A DNA stretch of 42,423 nt from the NCBI GenBank assembly GCA_009930355.1, contig RZYK01000003.1, forward strand, positions 1 to 42,423. The letters are read 5' to 3'. The stretch is from Campylobacterota bacterium (GTDB lineage Bacteria; Campylobacterota; Campylobacteria; Campylobacterales; Sulfurospirillaceae). This document shows positions 1 through 6,430 of the stretch, in pieces. The notes below the pieces were generated by a model, which was not told where the DNA came from, searched no databases, and saw only the letters and a list, made by a program, of their open reading frames with translations. Within the stretch, counting starts at the first letter, position 1, and each line of letters starts with the position of its first letter. Position numbers and translations under genes: made by a program.

Positions 1-38
1 TTGAAAAATTCTTCAACACTGTTAACGAACTTACCCAT
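1..38 (-). CDS. glnA: Glutamine synthetase, N-terminal fragment
   Basis: Only the first 12 codons are in the window (MGKFVNSVEEFF), running off the left edge. A good Shine-Dalgarno (TAGGAG) lies just upstream on the minus strand. The sequence resembles the start of epsilonproteobacterial GlnA, which I recall as beginning MGKFV followed by an acidic, FF-containing stretch. GlnA makes glutamine from glutamate, ammonia and ATP. The call is supported by the CheZ-like gene at the other end of the window, because these two genes are neighbours in Campylobacter. The fragment is too short to exclude other identities. Confidence 0.55.
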   Translation of the reverse strand, partial: MGKFVNSVEEFF

Positions 39-109
39 GTCTAACTCCTACAATTTTAAATTTTAGTAATTCTATCAGATTGAACTGAAAATAACGTTGC
101 CTTAATTGC

Positions 110-889
110 TTAAAAATTAATCAGTTTACGTTCCCTATTTTGAAATATTGCACATTTTTTATACCCATAATTTTTTGCAATATCTCTTAGCTCATTGCTA
201 CAAAAACCGATTTGCTCGAGCGCATGAGCGTCTGAGCCAAATGTAATCGAAATATCATGCTCTGCAATCAATTCCATAAGAGGGTTGCTTGGATACTGCT
301 CTTGAATAGGCTTTCGAAATCCAGCGGCGTTGAGTTCAATGGTCATATTAGCTTTTTTAATAGCTTTAATTGCATTTTGAGCAATACTTCGGACATCTTT
401 TTTAGGGAGGAATTTAAACACTTTAATTAAATCCAAATGGCCTACAATATCGAAGAGTTGACGTTTTGCCATGGCTTCAATTGCCTCAAAATAGTGTGTC
501 CAAATTTCATCAATATCTTTGTTCTGATATCCTCCAATAAATTCAGGATTATCAAAGCCCCATTTGTCTAAAAAATGAACCGATCCAATGAAATAATCAA
601 CCTTGCGCGAAAGTACTTTTTCATCAATATATCCTTCTAAAAAATCAACTTCATAGGCTAATAAAACGTCAATAGCAGATTGATATTTTTTCTTTACATG
701 TAAAACCTCTTTTTCATAATGATCCATCTCTAAAAAGCTCATACGGTAAGCTTCATCAAAGTTCATAGGAGCATGATCTGAGAAGCCAAAAATGTCTATT
801 TTTTGCTCAATTGCTGTTTGAACATACGCTTCAATACTCCCACTCGCATGGTTGCATAGTGTGGTGTGGTTGTGTAAATCTACGATCAT
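110..889 (-). CDS. PHP-domain histidinol-phosphatase (HisK type)
   Basis: 259 residues. The N-terminus carries the PHP metal-binding signature DLHNHTTLC, followed by GFSDHAPM, an internal GSVHFLD, GHLDLIK and the C-terminal FGSDAHALEQIG, which together give the His/Asp ligands of a trinuclear metal site. Length and motifs fit the PHP-type histidinol-phosphate phosphatase that catalyses the penultimate step of histidine biosynthesis in the cytoplasm. It is a host gene, directly left of the prophage, and is not part of a his operon here. A -10 box (TATAAT) lies about 36 bases upstream of its start, inside the putative att core. A related PHP phosphoesterase with another substrate cannot be excluded. 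Confidence 0.85.
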   Translation of the reverse strand: MIVDLHNHTTLCNHASGSIEAYVQTAIEQKIDIFGFSDHAPMNFDEAYRMSFLEMDHYEKEVLHVKKKYQSAIDVLLAYEVDFLEGYIDEKVLSRKVDYFIGSVHFLDKWGFDNPEFIGGYQNKDIDEIWTHYFEAIEAMAKRQLFDIVGHLDLIKVFKFLPKKDVRSIAQNAIKAIKKANMTIELNAAGFRKPIQEQYPSNPLMELIAEHDISITFGSDAHALEQIGFCSNELRDIAKNYGYKKCAIFQNRERKLINF

Positions 890-915
890 TTGTATTGCCT
901 TTTGCTTCAGGGTTT

Positions 916-932
916 TAAAGTTAAATTATATA
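916..932. repeat. Putative attL core (17 bp)
   Basis: TAAAGTTAAATTATATA occurs here and again, identically and in the same orientation, at 42303-42319. The two copies bracket the whole phage gene set, with the integrase gene next to this copy. This is the classical arrangement of a core duplicated by site-specific integration. The flanking bases differ. The repeat is A/T-rich, so some of the identity could be chance, but its placement is exactly right. Confidence 0.7.
925..930 (-). promoter_or_regulatory. -10 box of the PHP gene, inside the att core
   Basis: On the minus strand the left att repeat reads TATATAATTTAACTTTA and contains a consensus TATAAT at 930-925. It lies about 36 bases before the PHP start codon, a plausible promoter distance. 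Everything upstream of the core is now prophage DNA, so any -35 or upstream contacts come from the phage. Confidence 0.5.
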
Positions 933-940
933 AAACATAT

Positions 941-982
941 TTTAAGACCGCCTTGTCATGGGGATTTCAAAGTGGTCTTAAA
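941..982. repeat. 9-bp inverted repeat beside attL
   Basis: TTTAAGACC (941-949) pairs perfectly with GGTCTTAAA (974-982) across a 24-base loop. It lies between the att core and the integrase stop codon. It could be the terminator of the leftward operon, although the U-run is weak on that strand, or a protein-binding site in the attP arm. Confidence 0.4.
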
Positions 983-986
983 ATTT

Positions 987-1007
987 TTGTGCCAAATTTG
1001 TGCCAAA
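987..1007. repeat. Paired TTGTGCCAAA sites, left arm (integrase arm-type candidates)
   Basis: Two direct copies of TTGTGCCAAA start at 987 and 998, 11 bases apart, between the att core and the integrase gene. An equivalent pair starts at 42178 and 42190 beside attR. In the excised circle both pairs would flank the core in the same orientation, as arm-type sites do for lambda-like integrases. A third pair lies at 11648-11669. Confidence 0.5.
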
Positions 1008-1010
1008 CGG

Positions 1011-2045
1011 TCACAATGAAAGCACTTTTTCAATACGCTCAACATCTTTTTCATCTTCAATGTAGTGAGCATAAACTCTGTTAATCATCGTCAGGTCTGC
1101 ATGACCAAGGAAGTGCTGAATCAGGGTAGGGTTTTCCCTCGCCTGAATGAGTAAACTTGTGAACGTATGTCTAATGGTATGTAAGCCTCTTTTGTTGTAG
1201 CCACACTCATCAAGAAGCGCATGAAAGTGTTGAACCATTTTCCCATACGTGCAGGGGAATAGCTCATCTCTTGCTCTCTCCTGTGTATCAAGAAAATCTT
1301 TGAGAGGCTTTAGCATCATAAGCGTTCTGGGCTTACCATTTTTTGGCTCATTCTCTCTCTTTTTCGGCACACGAGTTTTGGTGATGGACACTTTATCATT
1401 CTTCAAATCGTTCCAACGCAACGCCATAATCTCATTTGGTCTCGCACCTGTAAAGAATGCGAAATGCAAATAGAGTTTCAATAAGCCTTGCGCTTTATCA
1501 AGAAGTGTTCTCATTTGGATAATGTTAAAAACCTCTTTCTTTTTGTGCTTGATTTGAGGTTTTTTTGCAAAGGCTACTGGGTTTCGCTGTATGACCTCAA
1601 GTCTAATTGCCTCATTGAAAGCAAGTCGAATTGGGGCAAGATACAACGCTATCGTAGCACCGCTCGCACCATCTGCTTTGAGAATGTTTATGTAGCGTTC
1701 GATGTCTTGAATTTTGGTTCTATTGACATCCATATCGCCCATTGTTTTAAAGAACTTTTGAATCGCAAATTCATATGTTTCATAGGTGTTTATTTTTCGC
1801 TCTTCCTTTGCGAATTTAAGCACCATGCTCGTAAACTCAGAGAGCTTATATTCTCTAAATTCTACGCCAAACATAATCTTGCGCTCAATCTCAGGGACAA
1901 TGTGTTTTTTGGCATAAGCCATATTTGATTTTGTAGCCACGAGATTGAGTGATTTTCTCACTCGCCTCCCATGACAATCATAAAACTCTGCGTAAATCTT
2001 CTCTCCGTCTTTACTAAGCCGAGAGTACAGTTTTACTTCTGCCAT
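1011..2045 (-). CDS. int: Tyrosine recombinase (phage integrase)
   Basis: 344 residues. The C-terminal catalytic domain shows all expected elements: TGARPNE with the first Arg near residue 201, the HTIRH box near 292-296, the GHADL box near 315 and the Tyr nucleophile in RVYAHY near 325. The N-terminal 60 residues are basic and may form an arm-binding domain. The middle (about 70-160) looks like a SAM-like core-binding domain. It would catalyse integration and excision at the 916/42303 repeats. The start at 2045 follows a strong GAGGAGG site that lies inside the upstream Xis-like gene, giving a 32-base overlap and probable translational coupling. It is the last gene of the leftward operon and sits next to attL. 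Confidence 0.95.
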   Translation of the reverse strand: MAEVKLYSRLSKDGEKIYAEFYDCHGRRVRKSLNLVATKSNMAYAKKHIVPEIERKIMFGVEFREYKLSEFTSMVLKFAKEERKINTYETYEFAIQKFFKTMGDMDVNRTKIQDIERYINILKADGASGATIALYLAPIRLAFNEAIRLEVIQRNPVAFAKKPQIKHKKKEVFNIIQMRTLLDKAQGLLKLYLHFAFFTGARPNEIMALRWNDLKNDKVSITKTRVPKKRENEPKNGKPRTLMMLKPLKDFLDTQERARDELFPCTYGKMVQHFHALLDECGYNKRGLHTIRHTFTSLLIQARENPTLIQHFLGHADLTMINRVYAHYIEDEKDVERIEKVLSL

Positions 2046-2310
2046 TTAATGCCTCCTCGTCAAGCAAGGCATCCCTAAACCACATGATAATATTATCACT
2101 TTTTTTATAGAAATGCTTGCCCTCAATATAAAAACCACTATAACGCCTTTGCTTCATTGCGTTACCTGTAAGCCCAATCATTAGACCTGCCTCTGAATCG
2201 CCTTTGATTTCAACAGGATAAAGCTTTTCATCAAGCTTTCTATTTATTTTCATTAATAATTTTTCAGCAACTTTTTCTGCAATGTCGTCTGCATTGATTT
2301 CTATAAACAT
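2014..2310 (-). CDS. Putative excisionase-like DNA-binding protein
   Basis: 98 residues, immediately upstream of and overlapping the integrase gene. After a short helical N-terminus, the middle (GLTGNAMKQRRYSGFYIEG followed by KHFYKK) follows the pattern seen in small phage excisionases and AlpA-like winged helices: a helix, an arginine-rich turn, then a 'G-K-H-W/Y-x-K' wing. Position and size support a recombination directionality factor. The ATG overlaps the previous stop by one base (TAATG). The family assignment is by pattern only; a generic small HTH protein is possible. Confidence 0.5.
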   Translation of the reverse strand: MFIEINADDIAEKVAEKLLMKINRKLDEKLYPVEIKGDSEAGLMIGLTGNAMKQRRYSGFYIEGKHFYKKSDNIIMWFRDALLDEEALNGRSKTVLSA

Positions 2311-2531
2311 TAGTTTTTCTCCCTGATGAAATCTTTTAATATTTCTGAAACTGCAAAGCTAATAGCTATTGAGGCACAAAGAAAAGCAAAGTATATAACT
2401 CTTACTTCCTCATCTCCTCTTGCCAAGAAGCCAAGTAGGTCTAAATCCCAGCGTACAAAAGAAATAAAAAGATAGTTCCCAACAAACCCCATGACCACTA
2501 TTTCTAACATGGCTAATATTTTATTTCCCAT
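2310..2531 (-). CDS. Small two-helix membrane protein, unknown function
   Basis: 73 residues from the ATG at 2531; a TTG at 2534 is possible but the ATG gives a TGATG overlap with the gene before it. Two hydrophobic stretches are visible: residues about 3-24 (ILAMLEIVVMGFVGNYLFI) and about 44-62 (VIYFAFLCASIAISFAVS), with a charged loop between. It belongs to the chain of tightly overlapping small early genes. No family is recognised. Confidence 0.6.
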   Translation of the reverse strand: MGNKILAMLEIVVMGFVGNYLFISFVRWDLDLLGFLARGDEEVRVIYFAFLCASIAISFAVSEILKDFIREKN

Positions 2532-2710
2532 CAATCCTCCATATCATCAAGCTCACTGCCCTCTACATAAGGGCTAATCGCCTCAACCTTTTCTTCCTCT
2601 TCTTCTTTCCCCTGTGTGGCAAACTCTTCTTTTACCAGTTTAGAATAACCGCACACTGGGCATTTTTTGTAATTGCTTGGCATTCTTGTTTGACATTTTA
2701 GGCAAATCAT
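2531..2710 (-). CDS. Small zinc-ribbon protein
   Basis: 59 residues, MICLKCQTRMPSNYKKCPVC and onward. Two CxxC knuckles (C3/C6 and C17/C20) should bind one zinc ion. The rest is a strongly acidic tail (KEEEEEK, ending SELDDMED). Both ends are coupled: the ATG overlaps the upstream stop as ATGA, and its TGA overlaps the downstream ATG. Such a zinc knuckle with an acidic tail could act as an adaptor or DNA mimic, but nothing more specific can be said. Confidence 0.7.
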   Translation of the reverse strand: MICLKCQTRMPSNYKKCPVCGYSKLVKEEFATQGKEEEEEKVEAISPYVEGSELDDMED

Positions 2711-2904
2711 AATTCAGTCCTTGTTATAGAAATTTCACTTTGGGTCACTATGTAGTCAATCTCTTCATCAATCATCTCTTCTACTGACTCTGTGATGGTT
2801 GGTAGGTATCTTTTGAATACCATATCTTTAAACTCTTGACCTACCCCCAATGATGTGAGCTTGTCGTCAATAATTGTTCTTACTGATTCAGATAAATGTG
2901 TCAT
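2707..2904 (-). CDS. Small acidic helical protein, unknown
   Basis: 65 residues, predicted largely helical and acidic (SVEEMIDEEIDYIV). Overlaps its neighbours by four bases on both sides (ATGA), which strongly supports expression in the operon. No motif is recognised. Confidence 0.6.
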   Translation of the reverse strand: MTHLSESVRTIIDDKLTSLGVGQEFKDMVFKRYLPTITESVEEMIDEEIDYIVTQSEISITRTEL

Positions 2905-3233
2905 GCGTTGTCCTTTAGTATTCCTAATAAATGCTCAAAACTGTCTTTTAAATATTGGTCTAAAAGTATCATTCTATTGATTTGTTCCTCAGTATATTTC
3001 AAAGCTGAGTATTTATTGCCAATTCTTAGGTATATTTCTGCTCCATGCTCGTCACCTTTATGTAAAAGATACTTTAAGTGTTTAATCTCTTCATCTTTTG
3101 CTTGAAGTTGTGTTTCAAGGTCATCGTAGATTGTACAAATCATATGGCTTAACAGTTCATTAACGGTCGTTTGCCCATTAGACCACTTTTCTGTTGCAAA
3201 TCTTTTTAGTGCCTCTTCCCTTGTCATGCTCAT
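2901..3233 (-). CDS. Coiled-coil protein, unknown
   Basis: 110 residues. Residues 35-60 (DDLETQLQAKDEEIKHLKYL) have heptad character typical of a coiled coil; the rest is mixed helical. The start at 3233 overlaps the preceding lipoprotein stop as ATGA. Unknown function within the early small-gene cluster. Confidence 0.6.
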   Translation of the reverse strand: MSMTREEALKRFATEKWSNGQTTVNELLSHMICTIYDDLETQLQAKDEEIKHLKYLLHKGDEHGAEIYLRIGNKYSALKYTEEQINRMILLDQYLKDSFEHLLGILKDNA

Positions 3234-3430
3234 TTATTACCATCCTTGTGTGGCACACAAGATAAGACACAAATCTCGCCAGTTCCTGCAAAATAAACAT
3301 ATTGATATGAAAGGTTATTGTCTTTACATTCTTTGATTTTGTTGGCTATCTCTGCTGTTGATAGTGGCTTTCTTCCGTTATCACATCCAACTACTAAAAA
3401 AGCAGTAATTAGTAAAATTATTTTTGACAT
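3230..3430 (-). CDS. Small putative lipoprotein
   Basis: 66 residues. The N-terminus MSKIILLITAFLVVGCDNG is a short signal peptide ending in a lipobox-like VVGC, with the lipid-modified Cys at about residue 16. The mature part is about 50 residues with two further cysteines (ICVLSC). A phage-encoded lipoprotein expressed from the early operon suggests a surface or periplasmic role in the lysogen, such as superinfection exclusion. That role is inference only. Confidence 0.6.
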   Translation of the reverse strand: MSKIILLITAFLVVGCDNGRKPLSTAEIANKIKECKDNNLSYQYVYFAGTGEICVLSCVPHKDGNK

Positions 3431-3780
3431 CTGTATTCTCCATAAGCTTCAATGAGTTGCATTGAGCGTAATTCATTTTTTTCGCTTAACATTTTGTGTT
3501 CAGGGACTTTGAACTTCAATGAAAAAATTGTGCTGATGCTTCGATTTGTTTTGATGAGACCTTTTTTCTCCAAGAAGCGACCAAAATCATGTAGCTTAAA
3601 TGAGTCGGCAAGCTCATAATAAATTCGTTGATATTCTTCTGCAATTTTGTTTTTTGCATCCATTCTCGAAACAAAATAATCAACCGTTTCCTTGAGTGTT
3701 TTAAATCTTCTATTGCATTTTAAAACGTAGAAGTATCCTTTGCACACACCGTGCATTTGCTCCAATTCACATACTTTCAT
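3418..3780 (-). CDS. Hypothetical early phage protein
   Basis: 120 residues, basic, mixed alpha/beta, with KTLKETVDYFVSRM and FGRFLEKKGLIK segments. It overlaps the genes on both sides by 13-14 bases, supporting translation. I do not recognise a family. Confidence 0.6.
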   Translation of the reverse strand: MKVCELEQMHGVCKGYFYVLKCNRRFKTLKETVDYFVSRMDAKNKIAEEYQRIYYELADSFKLHDFGRFLEKKGLIKTNRSISTIFSLKFKVPEHKMLSEKNELRSMQLIEAYGEYRCQK

Positions 3781-4075
3781 CCCAACACCTTTCTAATTTT
3801 GCGTTATATTTTTTTATAATTCTTTGTTCTTGTTTTGCCTCTCCATCTCTTACGATTTGACCTACAAATTTAAAAAAACAGTCACTAATTGCTTGCCTTT
3901 TTAGAAAAGTCGATGAGTTGCGCCTAGTATTTGACAAAGCATAATTTCGTAATGTTGCCCTCGCTGTTTCTATGTTTGTGAACAGTTCCTCATCAACCAA
4001 AAAATCAATAAAAGCTTTTTGAGCTTCTGCCCCCATCGTTGCAAGGCTTTTTTTGATTTCACAAACCTCCATCAT
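3767..4075 (-). CDS. Hypothetical helical early protein
   Basis: 102 residues from the ATG at 4075, chosen because it overlaps the upstream stop as ATGA; an in-frame ATG at 4087 is the alternative. Helical, with a basic middle (RATLRNYALSNTRRNSSTF). HTH-like spacing is possible but not convincing. Function unknown. Confidence 0.6.
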   Translation of the reverse strand: MMEVCEIKKSLATMGAEAQKAFIDFLVDEELFTNIETARATLRNYALSNTRRNSSTFLKRQAISDCFFKFVGQIVRDGEAKQEQRIIKKYNAKLERCWDESM

Positions 4076-4200
4076 CTCGCCCACCATTTAACATTTTTTA
4101 TTGGTTCAATGTTCATGTGTTTTTGTTTCTTGCTTCTTTTTCTCTTTTTGTAGAAAAATAAAAAAACCATACATGTTAAAATACCTGCGATATACATCAT
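4072..4200 (-). CDS. Tiny membrane protein (42 aa)
   Basis: 42 residues: MMYIAGILTCMVFLFFYKKR followed by a strongly basic tail (KRSKKQKHMNIEPIK). It has one transmembrane segment followed by a positive-inside stretch. Its stop overlaps the next gene's ATG, and it begins one base after the previous stop. It is real if the operon logic holds; size alone gives little evidence. Confidence 0.5.
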   Translation of the reverse strand: MMYIAGILTCMVFLFFYKKRKRSKKQKHMNIEPIKNVKWWAR

Positions 4201-4201
4201 G

Positions 4202-4363
4202 CTACTCTCCCAAATCATTTAGTGGTGTTGCGGATAGCAATATTTCGTGCATTCCCTCTTGAATTTCATCCTCGCTATCTGCTTCAACGACTCTTTCGAC
4301 CTCGATGTAGCAAAGCTCTCCATCTTCTTCTGTTTCATATGAAAAGACACATAAAAATTTCAT
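4202..4363 (-). CDS. Small acidic protein (53 aa)
   Basis: 53 residues, MKFLCVFSYETEEDGELCYI then an acidic second half (EADSEDEIQEG). Very good Shine-Dalgarno (AGGAGAATGAT before ATG). It is the first gene after the tRNA-like RNA stretch in the direction of transcription. Unknown function. Confidence 0.6.
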   Translation of the reverse strand: MKFLCVFSYETEEDGELCYIEVERVVEADSEDEIQEGMHEILLSATPLNDLGE

Positions 4364-4389
4364 ATCATTCTCCTTTTGAGTTTTTAAAA

Positions 4390-4464
4390 GATAACACCGT
4401 GCAAAACCATTTTTTGCTCAAAACGTGTACTAAAGATATAATTGTTGAATGCTTTGGTGTTATC
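4390..4464. repeat. 9-bp inverted repeat in the leader of the small-gene cluster
   Basis: GATAACACC (4390-4398) and GGTGTTATC (4456-4464) are perfect complements. In the leftward transcript the second arm is followed by TTTT, so this could be an intrinsic terminator with a long loop or an attenuator after the tRNA-like RNAs. A short AAAAG-CT-CTTTT hairpin lies at about 4469-4480. Confidence 0.4.
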
Positions 4465-4485
4465 GTTTAAAAGCTCTTTTGGAGA

Positions 4486-4593
4486 ACGCATAGGTGGTCG
4501 GACTCGAACCGACAGTCCTACCTCTTATCTGCACCATGCAACGGTAAAAACCGTATGAGAATCGAACTCATTAGTCACCATTGACCTATGCGT
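4486..4593 (-). ncRNA. tRNA-like folded element C (Ser-like, aberrant)
   Basis: A 10-bp closing stem (ACGCATAGGT with ACCTATGCGT) encloses three perfect hairpins on the minus strand: ATGAG-TTCGATT-CTCAT, then ACGGT-TTTT-ACCGT, then GTCGG-TTCGAGT-CCGAC. The last is a textbook tRNA T-arm next to the acceptor. The first could serve as an anticodon arm (5-7-5, U33, CGA) and the second as a class II variable arm, as in tRNA-Ser. However, the D-arm is not recognisable and there are 27 extra bases before the T-arm, so this is not a normal tRNA gene. It may be a degenerate phage tRNA or a tRNA-mimicking RNA. Confidence 0.45.
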
Positions 4594-4603
4594 TTGTTTT
4601 ATT

Positions 4604-4705
4604 TAGTAGCCACAGGACTCTCACCTGTGGACGGCAACCAGTTTCTAATATCATAGTCGAATTGCCACTATCTCGTTTTAGCGTGTCTATCTTCCACCAC
4701 TACTA
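4604..4705 (-). ncRNA. tRNA-like folded element B (Leu-like, aberrant)
   Basis: The stem TAGTAG/CTACTA closes an element whose 3' part is a 7-bp hairpin CCACAGG-TGAGAGT-CCTGTGG in the T-arm position. The 5' part, TGGTGGAAGATAGACACGC, closely resembles the D-arm region of class II tRNA-Leu, lacking only the GG part of the D-loop. Between them, GGCAA/TTGCC forms a large arm. The T-loop lacks the TTC consensus and the anticodon arm is not normal, so it reads as a decayed or specialised tRNA-like RNA. Confidence 0.4.
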
Positions 4706-4765
4706 CCCTGCCGTCACCCCGATAGCTCTTGTGACCGATGATTCAGTGCGCTGTATTCACAGGGT
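4705..4765 (-). ncRNA. Folded element A adjoining the tRNA-like RNAs
   Basis: ACCCTG (4705-4710) pairs with CAGGGT (4760-4765), enclosing a GTCAC/GTGAC hairpin (4713-4717 with 4731-4735). It directly abuts element B and starts just after the stop of the ssDNA-binding-like gene. No tRNA consensus is evident. It is listed because the base pairing makes 4486-4765 one continuous structured stretch. Confidence 0.3.
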
Positions 4766-4767
4766 GT

Positions 4768-5289
4768 TTATTTTGCAACGAGAGTAATTGAGGGAATGTT
4801 TTTAATCATTTCCTCTGCACTCTGTTTTGTCTCGTAGTTAAAAATGCCGATAAGGCTATAATCAATCGTAGGGTATCTGTCTTGCTTGTAGGTCTTTCTT
4901 GCCCCAAGCTCAAAGATTATTTTTCTTTCGTGAAATTCAGGGTAGCATGTTCTTGCAACTTCTACATGTCGCTTTCTGCGCTTGTCAAATTCTTCAACAT
5001 TAATTGTCTTTGGAAGCACCTGCTTGATGCCAAGGACTATCATTATGTCGTTCAACATGTAAAATGCTTTTGTTGCCTTGCCCCCATTTTTGTGAGTATA
5101 AAGCGTGAAGATGGCTGTTTTTCCATCTTCTTCACTTTCAAACAAGAAGCGTATGCCACTTGTGCCATTTTTTGAAACAACATACTTTGCGAGTTTAATT
5201 ACACCACGATATACTCCTGAATCCATAATCGCATTTTTCATAAAGCCATCGGTGACTCTTATTGAATCAGGGTTTGCTGTAAAAATCAT
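4768..5289 (-). CDS. Second ssDNA-binding-like protein (paralogue, no acidic tail)
   Basis: 173 residues. Residues about 24-95 (SGVYRGVIKLAKYVV and then GIRFLFESEEDGKTAIFTLY) align by eye with residues about 24-95 of its upstream neighbour at 5300-5980: same 'SG-Y-G-I-AK' start, same 'G-I-F-FE' strand, then a helix ending in I-P/L-P. The pair looks like a tandem duplication. This copy ends in SITLVAK and lacks the acidic DDDEIPF tail. Likely an OB-like, DNA-binding accessory to replication or recombination. Eleven bases separate it from the upstream gene. Confidence 0.55.
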   Translation of the reverse strand: MIFTANPDSIRVTDGFMKNAIMDSGVYRGVIKLAKYVVSKNGTSGIRFLFESEEDGKTAIFTLYTHKNGGKATKAFYMLNDIMIVLGIKQVLPKTINVEEFDKRRKRHVEVARTCYPEFHERKIIFELGARKTYKQDRYPTIDYSLIGIFNYETKQSAEEMIKNIPSITLVAK

Positions 5290-5299
5290 CTAAGTCTCT

Positions 5300-5980
5300 C
5301 TAAAATGGGATTTCGTCATCGTCAATAACAATATCAACCGCATTGTCTCCATATTTGCTCTGTGTTTGAGTGTTGTGTCCATAGCCCCCTTGCGTAGATG
5401 CGTAAGAGGGTGCTACTGCGTTTGTCTGCTCTTGTGTTAGAGGAAGAAGCACATCTTTGTATCTCTCTTTTAATTGGTGTACTTTAATAGGCTCAACAAT
5501 TTGGTCTAAAATTTCACTCGCACTCAAAAGCGATTCCGCATCAAAGAAATGTTTGATATTGGCTTGTTTGCCGATGTCGCCATTGCGCTTTAAATACTCT
5601 TCAATTTGGAAGATAATAGCCACATCGCCACATAAATCAGGGTAAACGATGCCTTGCTTCTCGATGGTTTTCCTTTGTGTTAAGTCGTACTCTTTAACCA
5701 TCATTTCAACAGGGATGATTTGCTTTTTTCTAAGGCATGTCATAAGTGCTAAGACAAGGTTGTACCCAAAAGTTAAATCCCCATTTTGTTTGGCTGTCCA
5801 TATCGTGCTGACCGCTTTGCCAAGAGAGCATTCAAAAGTAAACTCAATGCCCTCTGTTTTTGAGCTTGAAAAAACTTGTTTTGCTTGTGTAATTTTTCCT
5901 ACATAAAGTCCACTGTGTGGGATGAGAGAATAAGATTCATCAGCCTCTCTTGCTTTTGCTCCATCTAATACATATTTCAT
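5300..5980 (-). CDS. Phage single-stranded DNA-binding protein candidate
   Basis: 226 residues from the ATG at 5980, preferred over 6016 because a GAGGACAAA site precedes it and it overlaps the upstream stop as ATGA. A beta-rich N-terminal domain is followed by a Gly/Gln/Tyr-rich linker (about residues 185-210) and a C-terminal tail, VIDDDEIPF. An acidic tail ending in PF is the hallmark of bacterial SSB and of unrelated phage SSBs that recruit partner proteins. The order SSB, annealing protein, exonuclease in this operon supports a recombination/replication role. The core fold is inferred and could belong to a DUF669-like group. Confidence 0.65.
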   Translation of the reverse strand: MKYVLDGAKAREADESYSLIPHSGLYVGKITQAKQVFSSSKTEGIEFTFECSLGKAVSTIWTAKQNGDLTFGYNLVLALMTCLRKKQIIPVEMMVKEYDLTQRKTIEKQGIVYPDLCGDVAIIFQIEEYLKRNGDIGKQANIKHFFDAESLLSASEILDQIVEPIKVHQLKERYKDVLLPLTQEQTNAVAPSYASTQGGYGHNTQTQSKYGDNAVDIVIDDDEIPF

Positions 5981-6219
5981 TTTGTCCTCTTCCGTGAATA
6001 AAATTTCTTTCGCCAACCTTGCATAAATTTTTCATGCTCGTCAGCTTTTTGTTTTTGTTCCTCATTATATTTTTTGACAATATCTTGAAGCCATGTTGTA
6101 TTTTCTGTGGCTTCTTGTGGGAGTTTGATTAGCTCATTAAATGCTTTTTCGCTTTTGAATATGGCTAAGAAAGTCGTCAAGATTGCTATCAAAATTATCA
6201 ATAATAACCATACATACAT
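5977..6219 (-). CDS. Small single-pass membrane protein
   Basis: 80 residues from the ATG at 6219, preceded by GGAGGAGAAAGCG. One strong transmembrane segment (YVWLLLIILIAILTTFLAIF) is followed by a long charged cytoplasmic tail with coiled-coil tendency and a basic end. It overlaps the upstream gene by 83 bases in another frame, which is unusual. Function unknown. Confidence 0.55.
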   Translation of the reverse strand: MYVWLLLIILIAILTTFLAIFKSEKAFNELIKLPQEATENTTWLQDIVKKYNEEQKQKADEHEKFMQGWRKKFYSRKRTK

Positions 6220-6430
6220 CGCTTTCTCCTCCAAGAGCTTTGAGTAATTTATCACGCTCTGTTGCAACCTCTGCAAGGTCGTGCATCAATGCTGTGTTTC
6301 TAAGCGTCAATCTTCTACATGTAAAAATCAAATCTTTCACATATTCGACATCAACGTTCATTTTGCCTAAACCATCAAAATTCCCTTTAATTAGACCCTC
6401 TTCATCAATTTCAATCGTCATCTTACTCAT
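6137..6430 (-). CDS. Hypothetical protein between SSB and annealing protein genes
   Basis: 97 residues, MSKMTIEIDEEGLIKGNF, with a helical middle (RNTALMHDLAEVATERDKLL). Start coupled to the preceding stop by ATGA and preceded by AGGAGAAG. The last 28 codons overlap the start of the membrane protein gene in another frame. Either the overlap is real or this frame is extended by chance past its functional end. Confidence 0.55.
   Translation of the reverse strand: MSKMTIEIDEEGLIKGNFDGLGKMNVDVEYVKDLIFTCRRLTLRNTALMHDLAEVATERDKLLKALGGESDVCMVIIDNFDSNLDDFLSHIQKRKSI

Noticed and set aside
916-932. Integration into a tRNA gene
   Set aside because: The core lies between protein genes and has no tRNA-like sequence on either side.
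890-1084. Plus-strand reading frame across attL
   Set aside because: Lies over the integrase end and att region, no ribosome site or family resemblance.
4486-4705. Normal functional tRNA genes
   Set aside because: Both candidates lack a full cloverleaf of normal size (missing D-arm or insert; non-consensus T-loop), so they are reported as tRNA-like only.
4581-4787. Plus-strand 68-codon frame over the tRNA-like region
   Set aside because: No ribosome site, opposite to the operon, and the DNA is better explained by base-paired RNA.
5977-6016. Longer SSB start at 6016
   Set aside because: The ATG at 5980 has the ribosome site and the ATGA coupling; the extra 12 codons overlap the previous gene without need.
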